Of a DNA stretch of 64,000 nucleotides, positions 34,908 to 44,388 are shown piece after piece. Source of the DNA: Pseudomonas rhizophila (GTDB lineage Bacteria; Pseudomonadota; Gammaproteobacteria; Pseudomonadales; Pseudomonadaceae). The stretch spans positions 2,787,462 through 2,851,461 of the forward strand of contig NZ_CP024081.1 of the NCBI RefSeq assembly GCF_003033885.1. The letters run 5' to 3'. Within the stretch, counting starts at the first letter, position 1, and every line of letters starts with the position of its first letter. The notes below the pieces were generated by a model. That model did not search any database. It worked only from the letters and a program-made list of their open reading frames with translations, and was not told the origin of the DNA. Made by a program: the position numbers and the translations under genes.

Positions 34908-35993
34908 GTGAGCAAGAGAGCCTATAACTTCTGTGCCGGCCCGGCGGCGCTTCCTGAAGCGGTCCTGAAGCGTGCCCAAGGTGAACTTCTCGACTGGCAT
35001 GGCAAGGGCCTGTCCGTCATGGAAATGAGCCATCGCAGCGATGAGTTCGTGTCCATTGCCACCAAGGCCGAGCAGGACTTGCGTGATCTGCTGAACATCC
35101 CCTCCAACTACAAGGTGCTGTTCCTGCAGGGCGGCGCCAGCCAGCAGTTTGCGCAGATCCCGCTGAACCTGCTGCCCGAAAGCGGCAAGGCCGACTACAT
35201 CGACACCGGGATCTGGTCGCAGAAAGCCATCGAAGAAGCCTCGCGCTACGGCCACGTCAATGTCGCGGCCACTGCCAAGCCCTACGACTATTTCGCCATT
35301 CCCGGCCAGAACGAGTGGAACCTGTCCAAGGACGCGGCCTACGTTCATTACGCGCCGAACGAAACCATCGGCGGCCTGGAATTCAACTGGATTCCGGAAA
35401 CCGGCGACGTGCCCCTGGTGGCTGACATGTCTTCGGACATCCTGTCGCGCCCGGTGGACATCTCCCGTTTCGGCATGATCTACGCCGGCGCCCAGAAGAA
35501 CATCGGTCCCAGTGGCATCCTGGTCAGCATCATTCGCGAAGACCTGCTGGGACGCGCCCGTTCCTTGTGCCCGACCATGCTCAACTACAAGGTCGCCGCC
35601 GACAACGGCTCGATGTACAACACCCCGCCGACCCTGGCCTGGTACCTGTCCGGCCTGGTATTCGAGTGGCTCAAAGAACAGGGCGGTGTCGAGGCTATCG
35701 GCAAGCTCAACGAAGTGAAGCAGCGCACGCTCTATGACTTCATTGACGCCAGCGGCCTCTACAGCAACCCGATCAACAAGACTGATCGTTCGTGGATGAA
35801 CGTACCGTTCCGCCTGGCCGACGATCGTCTCGATAAGCCGTTCCTGGCCGGTGCCGACGAGCGCGGGTTGCTGAACCTCAAGGGCCACCGTTCGGTCGGC
35901 GGCATGCGCGCTTCCATCTACAACGCCGTCGATATCAACGCGGTCAATGCGTTGATTTCCTACATGGCAGAGTTCGAGAAGGAACATGGTTGA
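34908..35993 (+). CDS. serC: Phosphoserine aminotransferase
   Basis: A GTG at 34908 gives the family N-terminus MSKRAYNFCAGPAALPEAVL and 361 residues. The PLP lysine is in YAGAQKNIGPSG (about K197), and the GGASQQFAQIP loop binds phosphate. It converts 3-phosphohydroxypyruvate to phosphoserine, and serves pyridoxal synthesis as well. Its stop overlaps the pheA start (TGATG), opening a tightly coupled aromatic/serine operon. Confidence 0.95.
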   Translation: MSKRAYNFCAGPAALPEAVLKRAQGELLDWHGKGLSVMEMSHRSDEFVSIATKAEQDLRDLLNIPSNYKVLFLQGGASQQFAQIPLNLLPESGKADYIDTGIWSQKAIEEASRYGHVNVAATAKPYDYFAIPGQNEWNLSKDAAYVHYAPNETIGGLEFNWIPETGDVPLVADMSSDILSRPVDISRFGMIYAGAQKNIGPSGILVSIIREDLLGRARSLCPTMLNYKVAADNGSMYNTPPTLAWYLSGLVFEWLKEQGGVEAIGKLNEVKQRTLYDFIDASGLYSNPINKTDRSWMNVPFRLADDRLDKPFLAGADERGLLNLKGHRSVGGMRASIYNAVDINAVNALISYMAEFEKEHG

Positions 35994-37087
35994 TGTCTGA
36001 GCAAGAACTCAAGGCGCTGCGCCTGCGCATCGATGCCCTGGACGAAAAGGTCCTGGAGCTGATCAGCGAGCGCGCGCGCTGCGCCCAGGAAGTGGCACGG
36101 GTGAAAATGGCCTCCTTGGCCGAAGGCGAAGTACCAGTGTTCTATCGCCCGGAACGTGAGGCGCAGGTACTCAAGCGCGTCATGGAGCGCAACAAGGGCC
36201 CTCTGGGCAACGAAGAAATGGCGCGGTTGTTCCGCGAGATCATGTCTTCGTGCCTGGCCCTTGAGCAGCCTTTGAAAGTCGCTTACCTGGGCCCTGAAGG
36301 CACCTTCACCCAGGCTGCCGCCATGAAGCATTTCGGCCACGCCGTGATCAGCAAGCCAATGGCGGCCATCGACGAAGTCTTCCGTGAAGTGGCGGCGGGC
36401 GCGGTGAACTTCGGCGTGGTGCCGGTGGAAAACTCCACCGAAGGCGCGGTCAACCACACGCTGGACAGCTTCCTTGAGCACGACATGGTGATCTGCGGCG
36501 AAGTCGAGCTGCGCATCCACCATCACCTGCTGGTGGGGGAGAACACCAAGACCGACAGCATCAGCCGGATCTACTCCCACGCCCAGTCCCTGGCCCAGTG
36601 CCGCAAGTGGCTGGATGCCCATTACCCGAATGTCGAGCGCGTGGCGGTGTCCAGCAACGCCGAGGCGGCCAAGCGGGTCAAGGGTGAATGGAACTCGGCG
36701 GCGATTGCCGGCGACATGGCGGCCGGCCTCTATGGCCTGACCCGCCTGGCGGAAAAAATCGAGGATCGTCCGGACAACTCCACGCGATTCCTGATGATTG
36801 GCAGCCAGGAAGTGCCGCCCACCGGCGACGACAAGACGTCGATCATCGTCTCCATGAGCAACAAACCCGGCGCGCTCCATGAGCTGCTGGTGCCGTTCCA
36901 TGACAATGGCATCGATCTGACACGGATCGAGACCCGTCCGTCGCGCAGCGGTAAATGGACCTACGTGTTTTTCATCGATTTTGTCGGCCACCACCGCGAT
37001 CCACTGGTAAAAGGTGTGCTGGAAAAAATCAGTCAGGAAGCAGTGGCACTCAAGGTGCTGGGTTCCTACCCCAAAGCAGTTCTTTAA
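35993..37087 (+). CDS. pheA: Bifunctional chorismate mutase / prephenate dehydratase
   Basis: The ATG at 35993 overlaps the serC stop by one base. The 364-residue P-protein has an AroQ chorismate mutase domain (about 1-90, LRLRIDALDEKVLELISER), a prephenate dehydratase domain (about 95-275, with VAYLGPEGTFTQAAA and a DNSTRFLMIG ending) and a C-terminal ACT domain (NKPGALHELL and ETRPSR, the Phe feedback site). It makes phenylpyruvate from chorismate and is probably feedback-inhibited by phenylalanine. Confidence 0.95.
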   Translation: MSEQELKALRLRIDALDEKVLELISERARCAQEVARVKMASLAEGEVPVFYRPEREAQVLKRVMERNKGPLGNEEMARLFREIMSSCLALEQPLKVAYLGPEGTFTQAAAMKHFGHAVISKPMAAIDEVFREVAAGAVNFGVVPVENSTEGAVNHTLDSFLEHDMVICGEVELRIHHHLLVGENTKTDSISRIYSHAQSLAQCRKWLDAHYPNVERVAVSSNAEAAKRVKGEWNSAAIAGDMAAGLYGLTRLAEKIEDRPDNSTRFLMIGSQEVPPTGDDKTSIIVSMSNKPGALHELLVPFHDNGIDLTRIETRPSRSGKWTYVFFIDFVGHHRDPLVKGVLEKISQEAVALKVLGSYPKAVL

Positions 37088-37100
37088 GGGCGGATAGCTA

Positions 37101-38213
37101 ATGAGTGGCAACTTCCTCGCTCTGGCGCAGCCAGGCGTGCAACAACTCTCGCCTTACGTTCCAGGCAAGCCGGTGGACGAATTGGCCCGCGAGCTGGATC
37201 TGGACCCGGCCAGCATCGTCAAGCTGGCAAGCAACGAAAACCCTTTGGGGGCGAGCCCCAAGGCGCTGGAGGCGATCCGGGACGAGCTGGCCGAGCTGAC
37301 CCGTTATCCCGACGGCAACGGTTTCGCCCTCAAGAGCCTGCTGGCCGAGCGCTGTGGCGTGGAGTTGAGCCAGGTCACCCTGGGCAACGGTTCCAATGAC
37401 ATTCTCGAGCTGGTGGCGCGTGCCTACCTGGCGCCGGGCCTCAATGCCGTGTTCAGCGAGCATGCGTTTGCGGTCTACCCGATCGCCACCCAGGCCGTCG
37501 GCGCCGACGCCCATGTGGTGCCGGCCAAGGATTGGGGGCATGACCTGCCCGCCATGTTGGCGGCCATCGACGCCAACACGCGGGTCGTCTTCATCGCCAA
37601 TCCAAACAACCCGACCGGCACCTGGTTCGACGCCCAGGCGTTGGACGACTTCCTGCAGGACGTGCCCGAGCACGTGCTGGTGGTGCTGGATGAGGCCTAC
37701 ATCGAATACGCCGAAGGCAGCGATTTGCCCGATGGCCTGGATTTTCTCGCCGCCTACCCGAACCTGCTGGTCTCGCGCACGTTCTCCAAGGCCTATGGCC
37801 TGGCATCGCTGCGGGTTGGTTACGGCCTGTCCACCGCCGTGGTGGCCGATGTGCTCAACCGCGTGCGTCAGCCGTTCAACGTCAACAGCTTTGCCCTGGC
37901 CGCTGCCTGTGCTGCGCTCGGGGACGACGCCTACCTGGCCGAAAGTCGCCGCCTGAACGAGGCTGGCATGCAGCAGTTGGAAGCCGGGTTCCGTGAGTTG
38001 GGCCTGAGCTGGATTCCATCCAAAGGCAACTTCATCTGCGTCGACCTGGGCCGTGTCGCTGCCCCGGTGTTCCAGGGCTTGCTGCGCGAGGGTGTGATCG
38101 TGCGTCCGGTGGCCAACTACGGCATGCCGAACCACCTGCGCGTCACCATTGGCCTGCCAGCGGAAAACAGCCGCTTTCTCGAGGCGTTGAGCAAGGTTCT
38201 GGCTCGTGGTTGA
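37101..38213 (+). CDS. hisC: Histidinol-phosphate / aromatic aminotransferase
   Basis: The 370-residue class I/II aminotransferase has KLASNENPLGASPKAL at the N-terminus, NPNNPTGTW, DEAYIEYAEG and the PLP lysine in SRTFSKAYGLASLRVGYG (about K230). In Pseudomonas this second hisC copy sits inside the aromatic operon and can be expected to transaminate aromatic keto acids as well as imidazole-acetol phosphate; that dual role is inferred. The spacing to pheA is 13 bp and its end overlaps tyrA::aroA by 8 bp. Confidence 0.93.
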   Translation: MSGNFLALAQPGVQQLSPYVPGKPVDELARELDLDPASIVKLASNENPLGASPKALEAIRDELAELTRYPDGNGFALKSLLAERCGVELSQVTLGNGSNDILELVARAYLAPGLNAVFSEHAFAVYPIATQAVGADAHVVPAKDWGHDLPAMLAAIDANTRVVFIANPNNPTGTWFDAQALDDFLQDVPEHVLVVLDEAYIEYAEGSDLPDGLDFLAAYPNLLVSRTFSKAYGLASLRVGYGLSTAVVADVLNRVRQPFNVNSFALAAACAALGDDAYLAESRRLNEAGMQQLEAGFRELGLSWIPSKGNFICVDLGRVAAPVFQGLLREGVIVRPVANYGMPNHLRVTIGLPAENSRFLEALSKVLARG

Positions 38214-40449
38214 TGTCACTTCACTGCAATCTGCTGCACCTATGATCGGTCGCCTGGTGGTGGTCGGTCTGGGATTGATCGGCGGCTCTTTCGCCAAAGG
38301 CCTGCGCGAAAGCGGTCTGTGTCGTGAAGTGGTGGGTGTCGATCTGGACCCGCAGTCGCGTCGGCTGGCGGTGGAACTGGGAGTGGTGGATCGCTGCGAG
38401 GACGACCTGGCGATTGCTTGCCAGGGTGCGGACGTGATCCAGTTGGCCGTGCCGATCCTGGCCATGGAGAAGCTGCTGGCACGCCTGGCGACCATGGACC
38501 TGGGGCAGGCGATTCTCACGGACGTCGGCAGTGCCAAGGGCAATGTCGTGCGGGCGGCCACCGAAGCCTTCGGCGGGATGCCGGCGCGCTTTGTGCCGGG
38601 TCATCCGATTGCCGGTTCCGAGCAGAGCGGGGTGGAAGCCTCCAACGCCGAACTGTTTCGTCGTCACAAAGTAATATTGACGCCACTGGACCAGACCGAT
38701 CCGGCTGCGCTGGCAGTGGTGGATCGCCTGTGGCGCGAGCTGGGTGCGGACGTCGAGCACATGCAGGTCGAGCGCCACGATGAAGTATTGGCCGCCACCA
38801 GCCATTTGCCACACCTGTTGGCGTTCGGTCTGGTGGATTCATTGGCCAAACGCAATGAAAATCTTGAGATCTTCCGTTACGCTGCCGGCGGTTTCCGCGA
38901 TTTCACGAGAATCGCCGGTAGCGACCCGGTCATGTGGCACGACATCTTCCTCGCCAACCGCGAAGCTGTCCTGCGCACACTCGATACATTTCGCAGCGAC
39001 CTCGACGCCTTGCGCGACGCGGTCGATGCAGGGGACGGGCACCAATTGCTGGGCGTTTTCACACGCGCCAGGGTGGCCCGCGAGCATTTCAGTAAAATCC
39101 TGGCCCGTCGGGCCTATGTGGACGCTATGAACTCCAACGATCTGATTTTCCTGGCACAACCTGGTGGCTCCCTGAGTGGGCGTATTCGTGTACCGGGCGA
39201 TAAATCGATTTCCCATCGTTCGATCATGCTCGGCTCCCTGGCTGAAGGCGTGACCGAAGTGGAAGGCTTTCTCGAAGGTGAAGACGCCCTGGCGACGCTG
39301 CAAGCGTTCCGCGACATGGGCGTGGTCATCGAAGGCCCGCATCACGGTCGCGTGACCATTCATGGTGTCGGCCTGCACGGCCTCAAGCCGGCTCCGGGGC
39401 CGATCTACCTGGGCAACTCCGGCACGTCGATGCGCCTGCTGTCCGGACTGCTGGCCGCCCAGGACTTCGACAGCACCCTGACCGGTGACGCTTCGCTGTC
39501 CAAGCGGCCGATGAATCGCGTGGCCAACCCCCTGCGGGAAATGGGTGCGGTGATCGAGACGGCGGCCGAAGGTCGTCCGCCAATGACCATTCGCGGTGGC
39601 AACAAGCTCAAGGGCCTGACCTACACCATGCCGATGGCCAGCGCCCAGGTGAAATCCTGCCTGCTGTTGGCCGGTCTCTATGCCGAAGGCAAGACCACTG
39701 TCACCGAGCCGGCCCCGACCCGCGACCACACCGAGCGCATGCTGCGCGGCTTCGGCTACCCGGTCACGGTCAACGGTGCCACGGCCTCCGTCGAGTCCGG
39801 CAGCAAACTGACCGCGACCCACATTGAGGTGCCGGGCGATATCTCGTCCTCGGCGTTCTTCCTTGTGGCCGCCTCGATTGCCGAAGGCTCCGAGCTGGTG
39901 CTTGAGCATGTGGGCATCAACCCGACCCGTACCGGTGTGATCGACATCCTGCGCCTGATGGGCGCTGACATCACCCTGGAAAACCAGCGTGAAGTGGGCG
40001 GCGAGCCGGTTGCAGACCTGCGCGTACGAGCAGCTAAACTCAAGGGTATCGAGATTCCCGAAGCGCTGGTGCCACTGGCCATCGACGAATTCCCGGTGTT
40101 GTTCGTGGCGGCGGCCTGTGCCGAAGGGCGCACCGTGCTGACCGGCGCTGAAGAACTTCGGGTCAAGGAGTCGGATCGTATCCAGGTGATGGCTGACGGC
40201 CTGATCGCGTTGGGCGTGAAATGCCAGCCGACGCCGGACGGCATCATTATCGACGGCGGCCAGATCGGCGGTGGCGAAGTCCATGGTCACGGTGATCACC
40301 GTATCGCCATGGCCTTCAGTGTTGCGTCTTTGCGCGCCAGTGCGCCGATCCGCATCCATGATTGCGCCAACGTCGCGACGTCGTTCCCGAACTTCCTGGC
40401 GCTGTGTGCCCAGGTCGGTATTCGAGTAGCACAAGAGGCACAGTCGTGA
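38206..40449 (+). CDS. tyrA: Fused prephenate dehydrogenase / EPSP synthase (TyrA::AroA)
   Basis: One 747-residue chain fuses a TyrA dehydrogenase (residues 1 to about 300, NAD motif [24 protein letters not shown]) to a complete AroA EPSP synthase. The AroA part starts around M308 ([15 protein letters not shown]) with [24 protein letters not shown] and a D-K/E-S-DR segment (LRVKESDRI). The fusion is normal for Pseudomonas. It makes 4-hydroxyphenylpyruvate and 5-enolpyruvylshikimate-3-P. The GTG start overlaps hisC; ATG at 38242 (MIGRLVVVG) is the alternative. Confidence 0.95.
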   Translation: MVDVTSLQSAAPMIGRLVVVGLGLIGGSFAKGLRESGLCREVVGVDLDPQSRRLAVELGVVDRCEDDLAIACQGADVIQLAVPILAMEKLLARLATMDLGQAILTDVGSAKGNVVRAATEAFGGMPARFVPGHPIAGSEQSGVEASNAELFRRHKVILTPLDQTDPAALAVVDRLWRELGADVEHMQVERHDEVLAATSHLPHLLAFGLVDSLAKRNENLEIFRYAAGGFRDFTRIAGSDPVMWHDIFLANREAVLRTLDTFRSDLDALRDAVDAGDGHQLLGVFTRARVAREHFSKILARRAYVDAMNSNDLIFLAQPGGSLSGRIRVPGDKSISHRSIMLGSLAEGVTEVEGFLEGEDALATLQAFRDMGVVIEGPHHGRVTIHGVGLHGLKPAPGPIYLGNSGTSMRLLSGLLAAQDFDSTLTGDASLSKRPMNRVANPLREMGAVIETAAEGRPPMTIRGGNKLKGLTYTMPMASAQVKSCLLLAGLYAEGKTTVTEPAPTRDHTERMLRGFGYPVTVNGATASVESGSKLTATHIEVPGDISSSAFFLVAASIAEGSELVLEHVGINPTRTGVIDILRLMGADITLENQREVGGEPVADLRVRAAKLKGIEIPEALVPLAIDEFPVLFVAAACAEGRTVLTGAEELRVKESDRIQVMADGLIALGVKCQPTPDGIIIDGGQIGGGEVHGHGDHRIAMAFSVASLRASAPIRIHDCANVATSFPNFLALCAQVGIRVAQEAQS

Positions 40450-41135
40450 ACATCAAGGCACCGGTTATCACCATCGATGGCCCAAGCGGTTCGGGCAAGG
40501 GCACCATCGCCGGAATACTGGCCAAACAATTGGGCTGGAACCTGCTTGATTCGGGCGCCTTGTATCGTCTGCTGGCGTTCGCCGCGGCCAATCATGGCGT
40601 CGATCTGACCAACGAAGAGCTGCTCAAGGCCCTGGCTGCGCATCTGGACGTGCAGTTCATCGCGGCGACCGACGGTCAGCTGCAGCGCATCATTCTGGAG
40701 GGTGACGAAGTCAGCAATGTCATTCGTACCGAAAGCGTCGGGGCCGGGGCCTCCCAGGTCGCCGCGCTGCCGGCGGTGCGCGAGGCGTTGCTGCAGCGCC
40801 AGCGCGCTTTCCAGGAGCCGCCCGGATTGGTGGCCGATGGGCGCGACATGGGGACCGTGGTGTTTCCCGATGCCCCGCTGAAGATTTTCCTCACCGCCAG
40901 TGCTGAGGAGAGGGCTCGTCGCCGATATTTGCAGTTGAAGGGCAAAGGCGAGGATGTTAGTCTGTCGAGTCTGCTAGATGAGATCCGTGCACGCGACGAG
41001 CGTGACACCCAGCGCGCAGTAGCCCCGCTCAAGCCGGCGGCTGACGCGATACAGCTGGATTCCACGGAGTTGTCCATCGATCAGGTGTTGCAACGCATCA
41101 TGAGCGAAATCGCCATCCGCGATATCGCCGGGTGA
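40446..41135 (+). CDS. cmk: Cytidylate kinase
   Basis: A GTG start inside the GTGA overlap with the tyrA::aroA stop gives a 229-residue NMP kinase. It has the P-loop [13 protein letters not shown] near residue 10, the [22 protein letters not shown] core and an [16 protein letters not shown] lid. It phosphorylates CMP/dCMP. It is the last gene of the serC operon and is followed by a terminator at 41140. Confidence 0.95.
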   Translation: MNIKAPVITIDGPSGSGKGTIAGILAKQLGWNLLDSGALYRLLAFAAANHGVDLTNEELLKALAAHLDVQFIAATDGQLQRIILEGDEVSNVIRTESVGAGASQVAALPAVREALLQRQRAFQEPPGLVADGRDMGTVVFPDAPLKIFLTASAEERARRRYLQLKGKGEDVSLSSLLDEIRARDERDTQRAVAPLKPAADAIQLDSTELSIDQVLQRIMSEIAIRDIAG

Positions 41136-41139
41136 CCAG

Positions 41140-41184
41140 GAAGCTCCGCAGGGGACCAGTCATAGTCCTGCGGTGCTTCTTTTA
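41140..41184 (+). terminator. Terminator between cmk and rpsA
   Basis: A long stem (AAGCTCCGCAGG with CCTGCGGTGCTT, one internal mismatch) encloses a short loop and is followed by CTTTTAT. Read-through into rpsA remains possible. Confidence 0.65.
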
Positions 41185-41195
41185 TATGAAACTAA

Positions 41196-41217
41196 CCCAC
41201 ACCGTCTGGGGTGTGGA
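41196..41217 (+). promoter_or_regulatory. rpsA leader hairpin
   Basis: A short perfect inverted repeat (CCACACC at 41197-41203 and GGTGTGG at 41210-41216) lies about 40 bases before the rpsA ATG. A leader hairpin at this position could take part in the S1 autoregulation known in enterobacteria, but here that is inference only. Confidence 0.35.
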
Positions 41218-41255
41218 GGCGGGCGTATTCTTCGCCCTAATCAACAGGAATTAAA

Positions 41256-42950
41256 ATGAGCGAAAGCTTTGCGGAACTCTTTGAAGAAAGCCTGAAAACC
41301 CTGAACCTTCAGGCAGGCTCCATCATCACCGGTGTTATCGTTGATATCGATTACCAAGCTCGCTGGGTAACCGTTCACGCTGGTCTGAAGTCTGAAGCAC
41401 TCATCCCGCTTGAGCAGTTCTACAACGACGCTGGCGAACTGAACATCAACGTCGGTGACGAAGTTCACGTTGCGCTGGACTCGGTTGAAGATGGCTTCGG
41501 TGAAACCAAGCTGTCCCGTGAAAAAGCCAAGCGCGCTGAATGCTGGATCGTTCTGGAAGCGGCTTTCGCAGCTGAGGAAGTGGTCAAGGGCGTTATCAAC
41601 GGTAAGGTTAAAGGCGGCTTCACTGTCGACGTTAACGGCATCCGTGCGTTCCTGCCAGGTTCCCTGGTTGACGTCCGTCCAGTGCGCGACACCACGCACC
41701 TGGAAGGCAAAGAGCTGGAATTCAAGGTCATCAAGCTGGACCAGAAGCGCAACAACGTTGTCGTTTCCCGTCGCAGTGTCCTGGAAGCCGAGAACTCCGC
41801 CGAGCGTGAAGCTCTGCTGGAATCGCTGCAGGAAGGCCAGCAGGTCAAGGGTATCGTCAAGAACCTCACCGATTACGGCGCATTCGTCGATCTGGGTGGC
41901 GTCGATGGCCTGCTGCACATCACCGACATGGCCTGGAAGCGTATCAAGCATCCTTCGGAAATCGTCAACGTTGGCGACGAGATCGATGTCAAGGTTCTGA
42001 AGTACGATCGCGAGCGCAATCGTGTTTCCCTGGGCCTCAAGCAACTGGGTGAAGATCCATGGGTTGCTATCAAAGCCCGTTACCCAGAAAGCACCCGCGT
42101 CACCGCTCGTGTTACCAACCTCACCGACTACGGCTGCTTCGCTGAGCTGGAAGAAGGCGTTGAAGGTCTGGTACACGTTTCCGAAATGGACTGGACCAAC
42201 AAGAACATCCACCCTTCGAAAGTCGTACAAGTCGGCGACGAAGTGGAAGTTATGGTTCTGGACATCGACGAAGAGCGTCGTCGTATCTCCCTGGGCATCA
42301 AGCAGTGCAAATCTAACCCATGGGAAGATTTCTCTGGCCAGTTCAACAAGGGCGATAAAATCTCCGGCACCATCAAGTCGATCACCGATTTCGGTATCTT
42401 CATTGGTCTGGATGGCGGCATCGACGGTCTGGTTCACCTGTCCGACATCTCCTGGAACGAAGTGGGCGAAGAAGCCGTACGCCGCTTCAAGAAGGGCGAC
42501 GAGCTGGACACCGTTATCCTGTCGGTTGACCCAGAGCGCGAGCGCATCTCCCTGGGCATCAAGCAACTGGAAAGCGATCCGTTCTCCGAGTACGTTCAAG
42601 AGAACGATAAAGGCGCAATCGTTAAGGGCATCGTGAAAGAAGTTGACGCTAAAGGCGCCATCATCACCCTGGCCGACGATATCGAAGCGACTCTGAAGGC
42701 CTCCGAAATCAGCCGTGACCGCGTTGAAGACGCGCGCAACGTTCTGAAAGAAGGCGAAGAAGTAGAAGCCAAGATCATCAGCGTTGACCGCAAGAGCCGC
42801 GTAATCCAGCTCTCCATCAAGTCGAAAGACGATGCTGAAGAGAAAGAAGCAATCCAGAGCCTGCGCGACAAGCCAGCTACCTCTGACATTGCTGCTGGTC
42901 CTACCACTCTGGGCGACCTGCTGCGTGCACAGATGGAAAAGCAGAACTGA
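41256..42950 (+). CDS. rpsA: 30S ribosomal protein S1
   Basis: The 564-residue protein consists of six S1/OB-fold repeats in order (starting near residues 21, 105, 192, 277, 364 and 451), each with the VxxGxV and GLVHxS-type strands. The terminal segment ([16 protein letters not shown]) is family-typical. It binds mRNA on the 30S subunit. Codon use is strongly biased (many GTT, GAA, AAC), as expected for a highly expressed gene. A strong terminator follows. Confidence 0.97.
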   Translation: MSESFAELFEESLKTLNLQAGSIITGVIVDIDYQARWVTVHAGLKSEALIPLEQFYNDAGELNINVGDEVHVALDSVEDGFGETKLSREKAKRAECWIVLEAAFAAEEVVKGVINGKVKGGFTVDVNGIRAFLPGSLVDVRPVRDTTHLEGKELEFKVIKLDQKRNNVVVSRRSVLEAENSAEREALLESLQEGQQVKGIVKNLTDYGAFVDLGGVDGLLHITDMAWKRIKHPSEIVNVGDEIDVKVLKYDRERNRVSLGLKQLGEDPWVAIKARYPESTRVTARVTNLTDYGCFAELEEGVEGLVHVSEMDWTNKNIHPSKVVQVGDEVEVMVLDIDEERRRISLGIKQCKSNPWEDFSGQFNKGDKISGTIKSITDFGIFIGLDGGIDGLVHLSDISWNEVGEEAVRRFKKGDELDTVILSVDPERERISLGIKQLESDPFSEYVQENDKGAIVKGIVKEVDAKGAIITLADDIEATLKASEISRDRVEDARNVLKEGEEVEAKIISVDRKSRVIQLSIKSKDDAEEKEAIQSLRDKPATSDIAAGPTTLGDLLRAQMEKQN

Positions 42951-42964
42951 GTTCTGTCAGACCA

Positions 42965-42996
42965 TAAAAAAGGGCGACTTCGGTCGCCCTTTTTTG
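42965..42996 (+). terminator. Rho-independent terminator after rpsA
   Basis: The stem AGGGCGAC/GTCGCCCT with loop TTCG is flanked by A-rich and T-rich tracts, making it a potentially bidirectional terminator. Confidence 0.9.
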
Positions 42997-43146
42997 TGGG
43001 CGTGATTCGGGAAAACTGGCCTGTTTGTAAGTTGGCTCCTCTGTCTGACTCGGCAGTGAAACCAATCCTGCAACCTAACTGTCTCTTTCTTTAAGCAGAT
43101 CAATCACCTATTCAGGGCTAGACTGCGGATGCTCCCCTGGGCCAAT

Positions 43147-43169
43147 GTGGGAGCGAGCCTGCTCGCGAT
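43147..43169. repeat. Singlet REP (GTGGGAGCGAGC family)
   Basis: A single canonical palindrome without an inverted partner within 200 bp, in the rpsA-lipoprotein spacer. The remaining approximately 150 bp of this spacer carry no recognised feature. Confidence 0.85.
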
Positions 43170-43220
43170 AGCGCCAGATCAAACACCACCCCGTCGGGTG
43201 CTGCATATTCAAGGAGATTA

Positions 43221-43499
43221 ATGAACAGGCTCATCCTGGTATTCGCAGTATTGACCTTGGCAGGTTGCACCACAAGTGCCAAGACCCATGCAGTGCGTGG
43301 CGTCAGTGGCATCGAGGTCGATTGTTCCGGCCTGGGATCGGGCTGGGAAAAATGCCACAAGCGCGCTGCGAAGGAGTGCAAGGGCGCAGGGTACAAAGTC
43401 ATCACTCGCTCCGATGATGCCAAGGATGAAGATCAGTATCCATTCGGCTTCAATCCGGCAGGCTACCTGACCCGCACGATGTTGGTCATTTGTCGTTGA
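43221..43499 (+). CDS. Small hypothetical lipoprotein
   Basis: A 92-residue protein starts at the ATG at 43221 after AAGGAGATTA. Its N-terminus is a lipoprotein signal (MNRLILVFAVLTLAGC) with lipobox LAGC, so C16 should be lipidated. The mature part (about 76 residues) contains four further cysteines (VDCSGLG, EKCHKRA, KECKGAG, VICR), which may form disulfides in the periplasm. No function is recognised. It stands alone between rpsA and ihfB. Confidence 0.82.
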   Translation: MNRLILVFAVLTLAGCTTSAKTHAVRGVSGIEVDCSGLGSGWEKCHKRAAKECKGAGYKVITRSDDAKDEDQYPFGFNPAGYLTRTMLVICR

Positions 43500-43601
43500 A
43501 TGCGCTCAAGTGCAAGGCTTGTGCAGAAGCGGGGCAAATACGACAGGATGAAGATATGTCAAGACTTGGGCTGTTCAAATTCTTCCGGTCATGCTAAAAC
43601 C

Positions 43602-43632
43602 TTTTCAAGCGATTTTCCTAGCTGCTTGAAAA
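43602..43632 (+). promoter_or_regulatory. Inverted repeat in the ihfB leader
   Basis: A perfect 9-bp inverted repeat (TTTTCAAGC at 43602-43610 and GCTTGAAAA at 43624-43632) ends only a few bases before the ihfB ribosome binding site (AAGGGA) and 13 bases before the ATG. It could be a leader hairpin or a protein-binding palindrome; its role is not known. Confidence 0.4.
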
Positions 43633-43645
43633 AGAAGGGAAAAAT

Positions 43646-43942
43646 ATGACGAAGTCGGAGTTGATCGAACGAATTGTCACCCATCAAGGGCTACTCTCAT
43701 CTAAAGATGTGGAGCTGGCCATCAAGACCATGCTTGAGCAAATGTCCCAGTGCCTGGCGACCGGAGACCGCATCGAGATCCGTGGCTTCGGCAGCTTCTC
43801 TCTCCATTACCGTGCGCCGCGTGTCGGTCGCAATCCCAAAACCGGCCAATCCGTGAGCCTGGACGGTAAATTTGTTCCGCATTTCAAGCCGGGCAAGGAA
43901 CTCAGGGATCGCGTCAATGAGGAGGAGGGGGATGACCTGTAA
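43646..43942 (+). CDS. ihfB: Integration host factor subunit beta
   Basis: The 98-residue HU/IHF-family protein has the DNA-binding arm signature [21 protein letters not shown] near residues 46-66 and the beta-subunit N-terminus [14 protein letters not shown]. With IhfA it bends DNA at specific sites. Position between rpsA and lapA/wzz is the normal Pseudomonas location. Confidence 0.96.
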   Translation: MTKSELIERIVTHQGLLSSKDVELAIKTMLEQMSQCLATGDRIEIRGFGSFSLHYRAPRVGRNPKTGQSVSLDGKFVPHFKPGKELRDRVNEEEGDDL

Positions 43943-43968
43943 GGAGGCGTTTATGCAAGGGGAAATTC

Positions 43969-44193
43969 ATGCACCGCTTTAAACGTTTTGCCCTCGTCTT
44001 GCTCGCGTTGCTAGTGGCTGCAGTCATCGTTCTGTTTGTGCTTGAAAATACCCACTCTGTCGCATTGTTGTTCTTGGGCTGGTCGACGCCGCAGGTTCCT
44101 GTTTCGGTTTTCGTGCTGTTGGCGTTTCTCGCTGGTATGATGTTGGGCCCGTTACTCGCATGGTTCATGGGCCTGCGCCGACGGTTTAAATAA
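43969..44193 (+). CDS. lapA: LapA domain (DUF1049) membrane protein
   Basis: The 74-residue protein has two transmembrane helices (FALVLLALLVAAVIVLFVL and VSVFVLLAFLAGMMLGPLLA) separated by a short ENTHSVALLFLGWSTPQVP loop, as in LapA/YciS. The family partners LapB in controlling lipopolysaccharide assembly. It is 26 bp downstream of ihfB. This is not the large adhesin of the same name. Confidence 0.88.
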   Translation: MHRFKRFALVLLALLVAAVIVLFVLENTHSVALLFLGWSTPQVPVSVFVLLAFLAGMMLGPLLAWFMGLRRRFK

Positions 44194-44388
44194 TGGATGT
44201 GTGAGCCCGGAAGTCTTTGTGTAAAAGGATCACTGTCTGCAACTTTTTTCTGGCGTTTGGGTGCGTTTTGATCGTGTTTAATTTAACTCAGTTTGTTGCG
44301 GTATCCGCCGAGGGGCTGATCGTTCTGCCTTTTAGCGTGTCCAGTTTGTGTGCGGGTGTCATGTCAAAAAAAGGACATGAGGCCTCAG

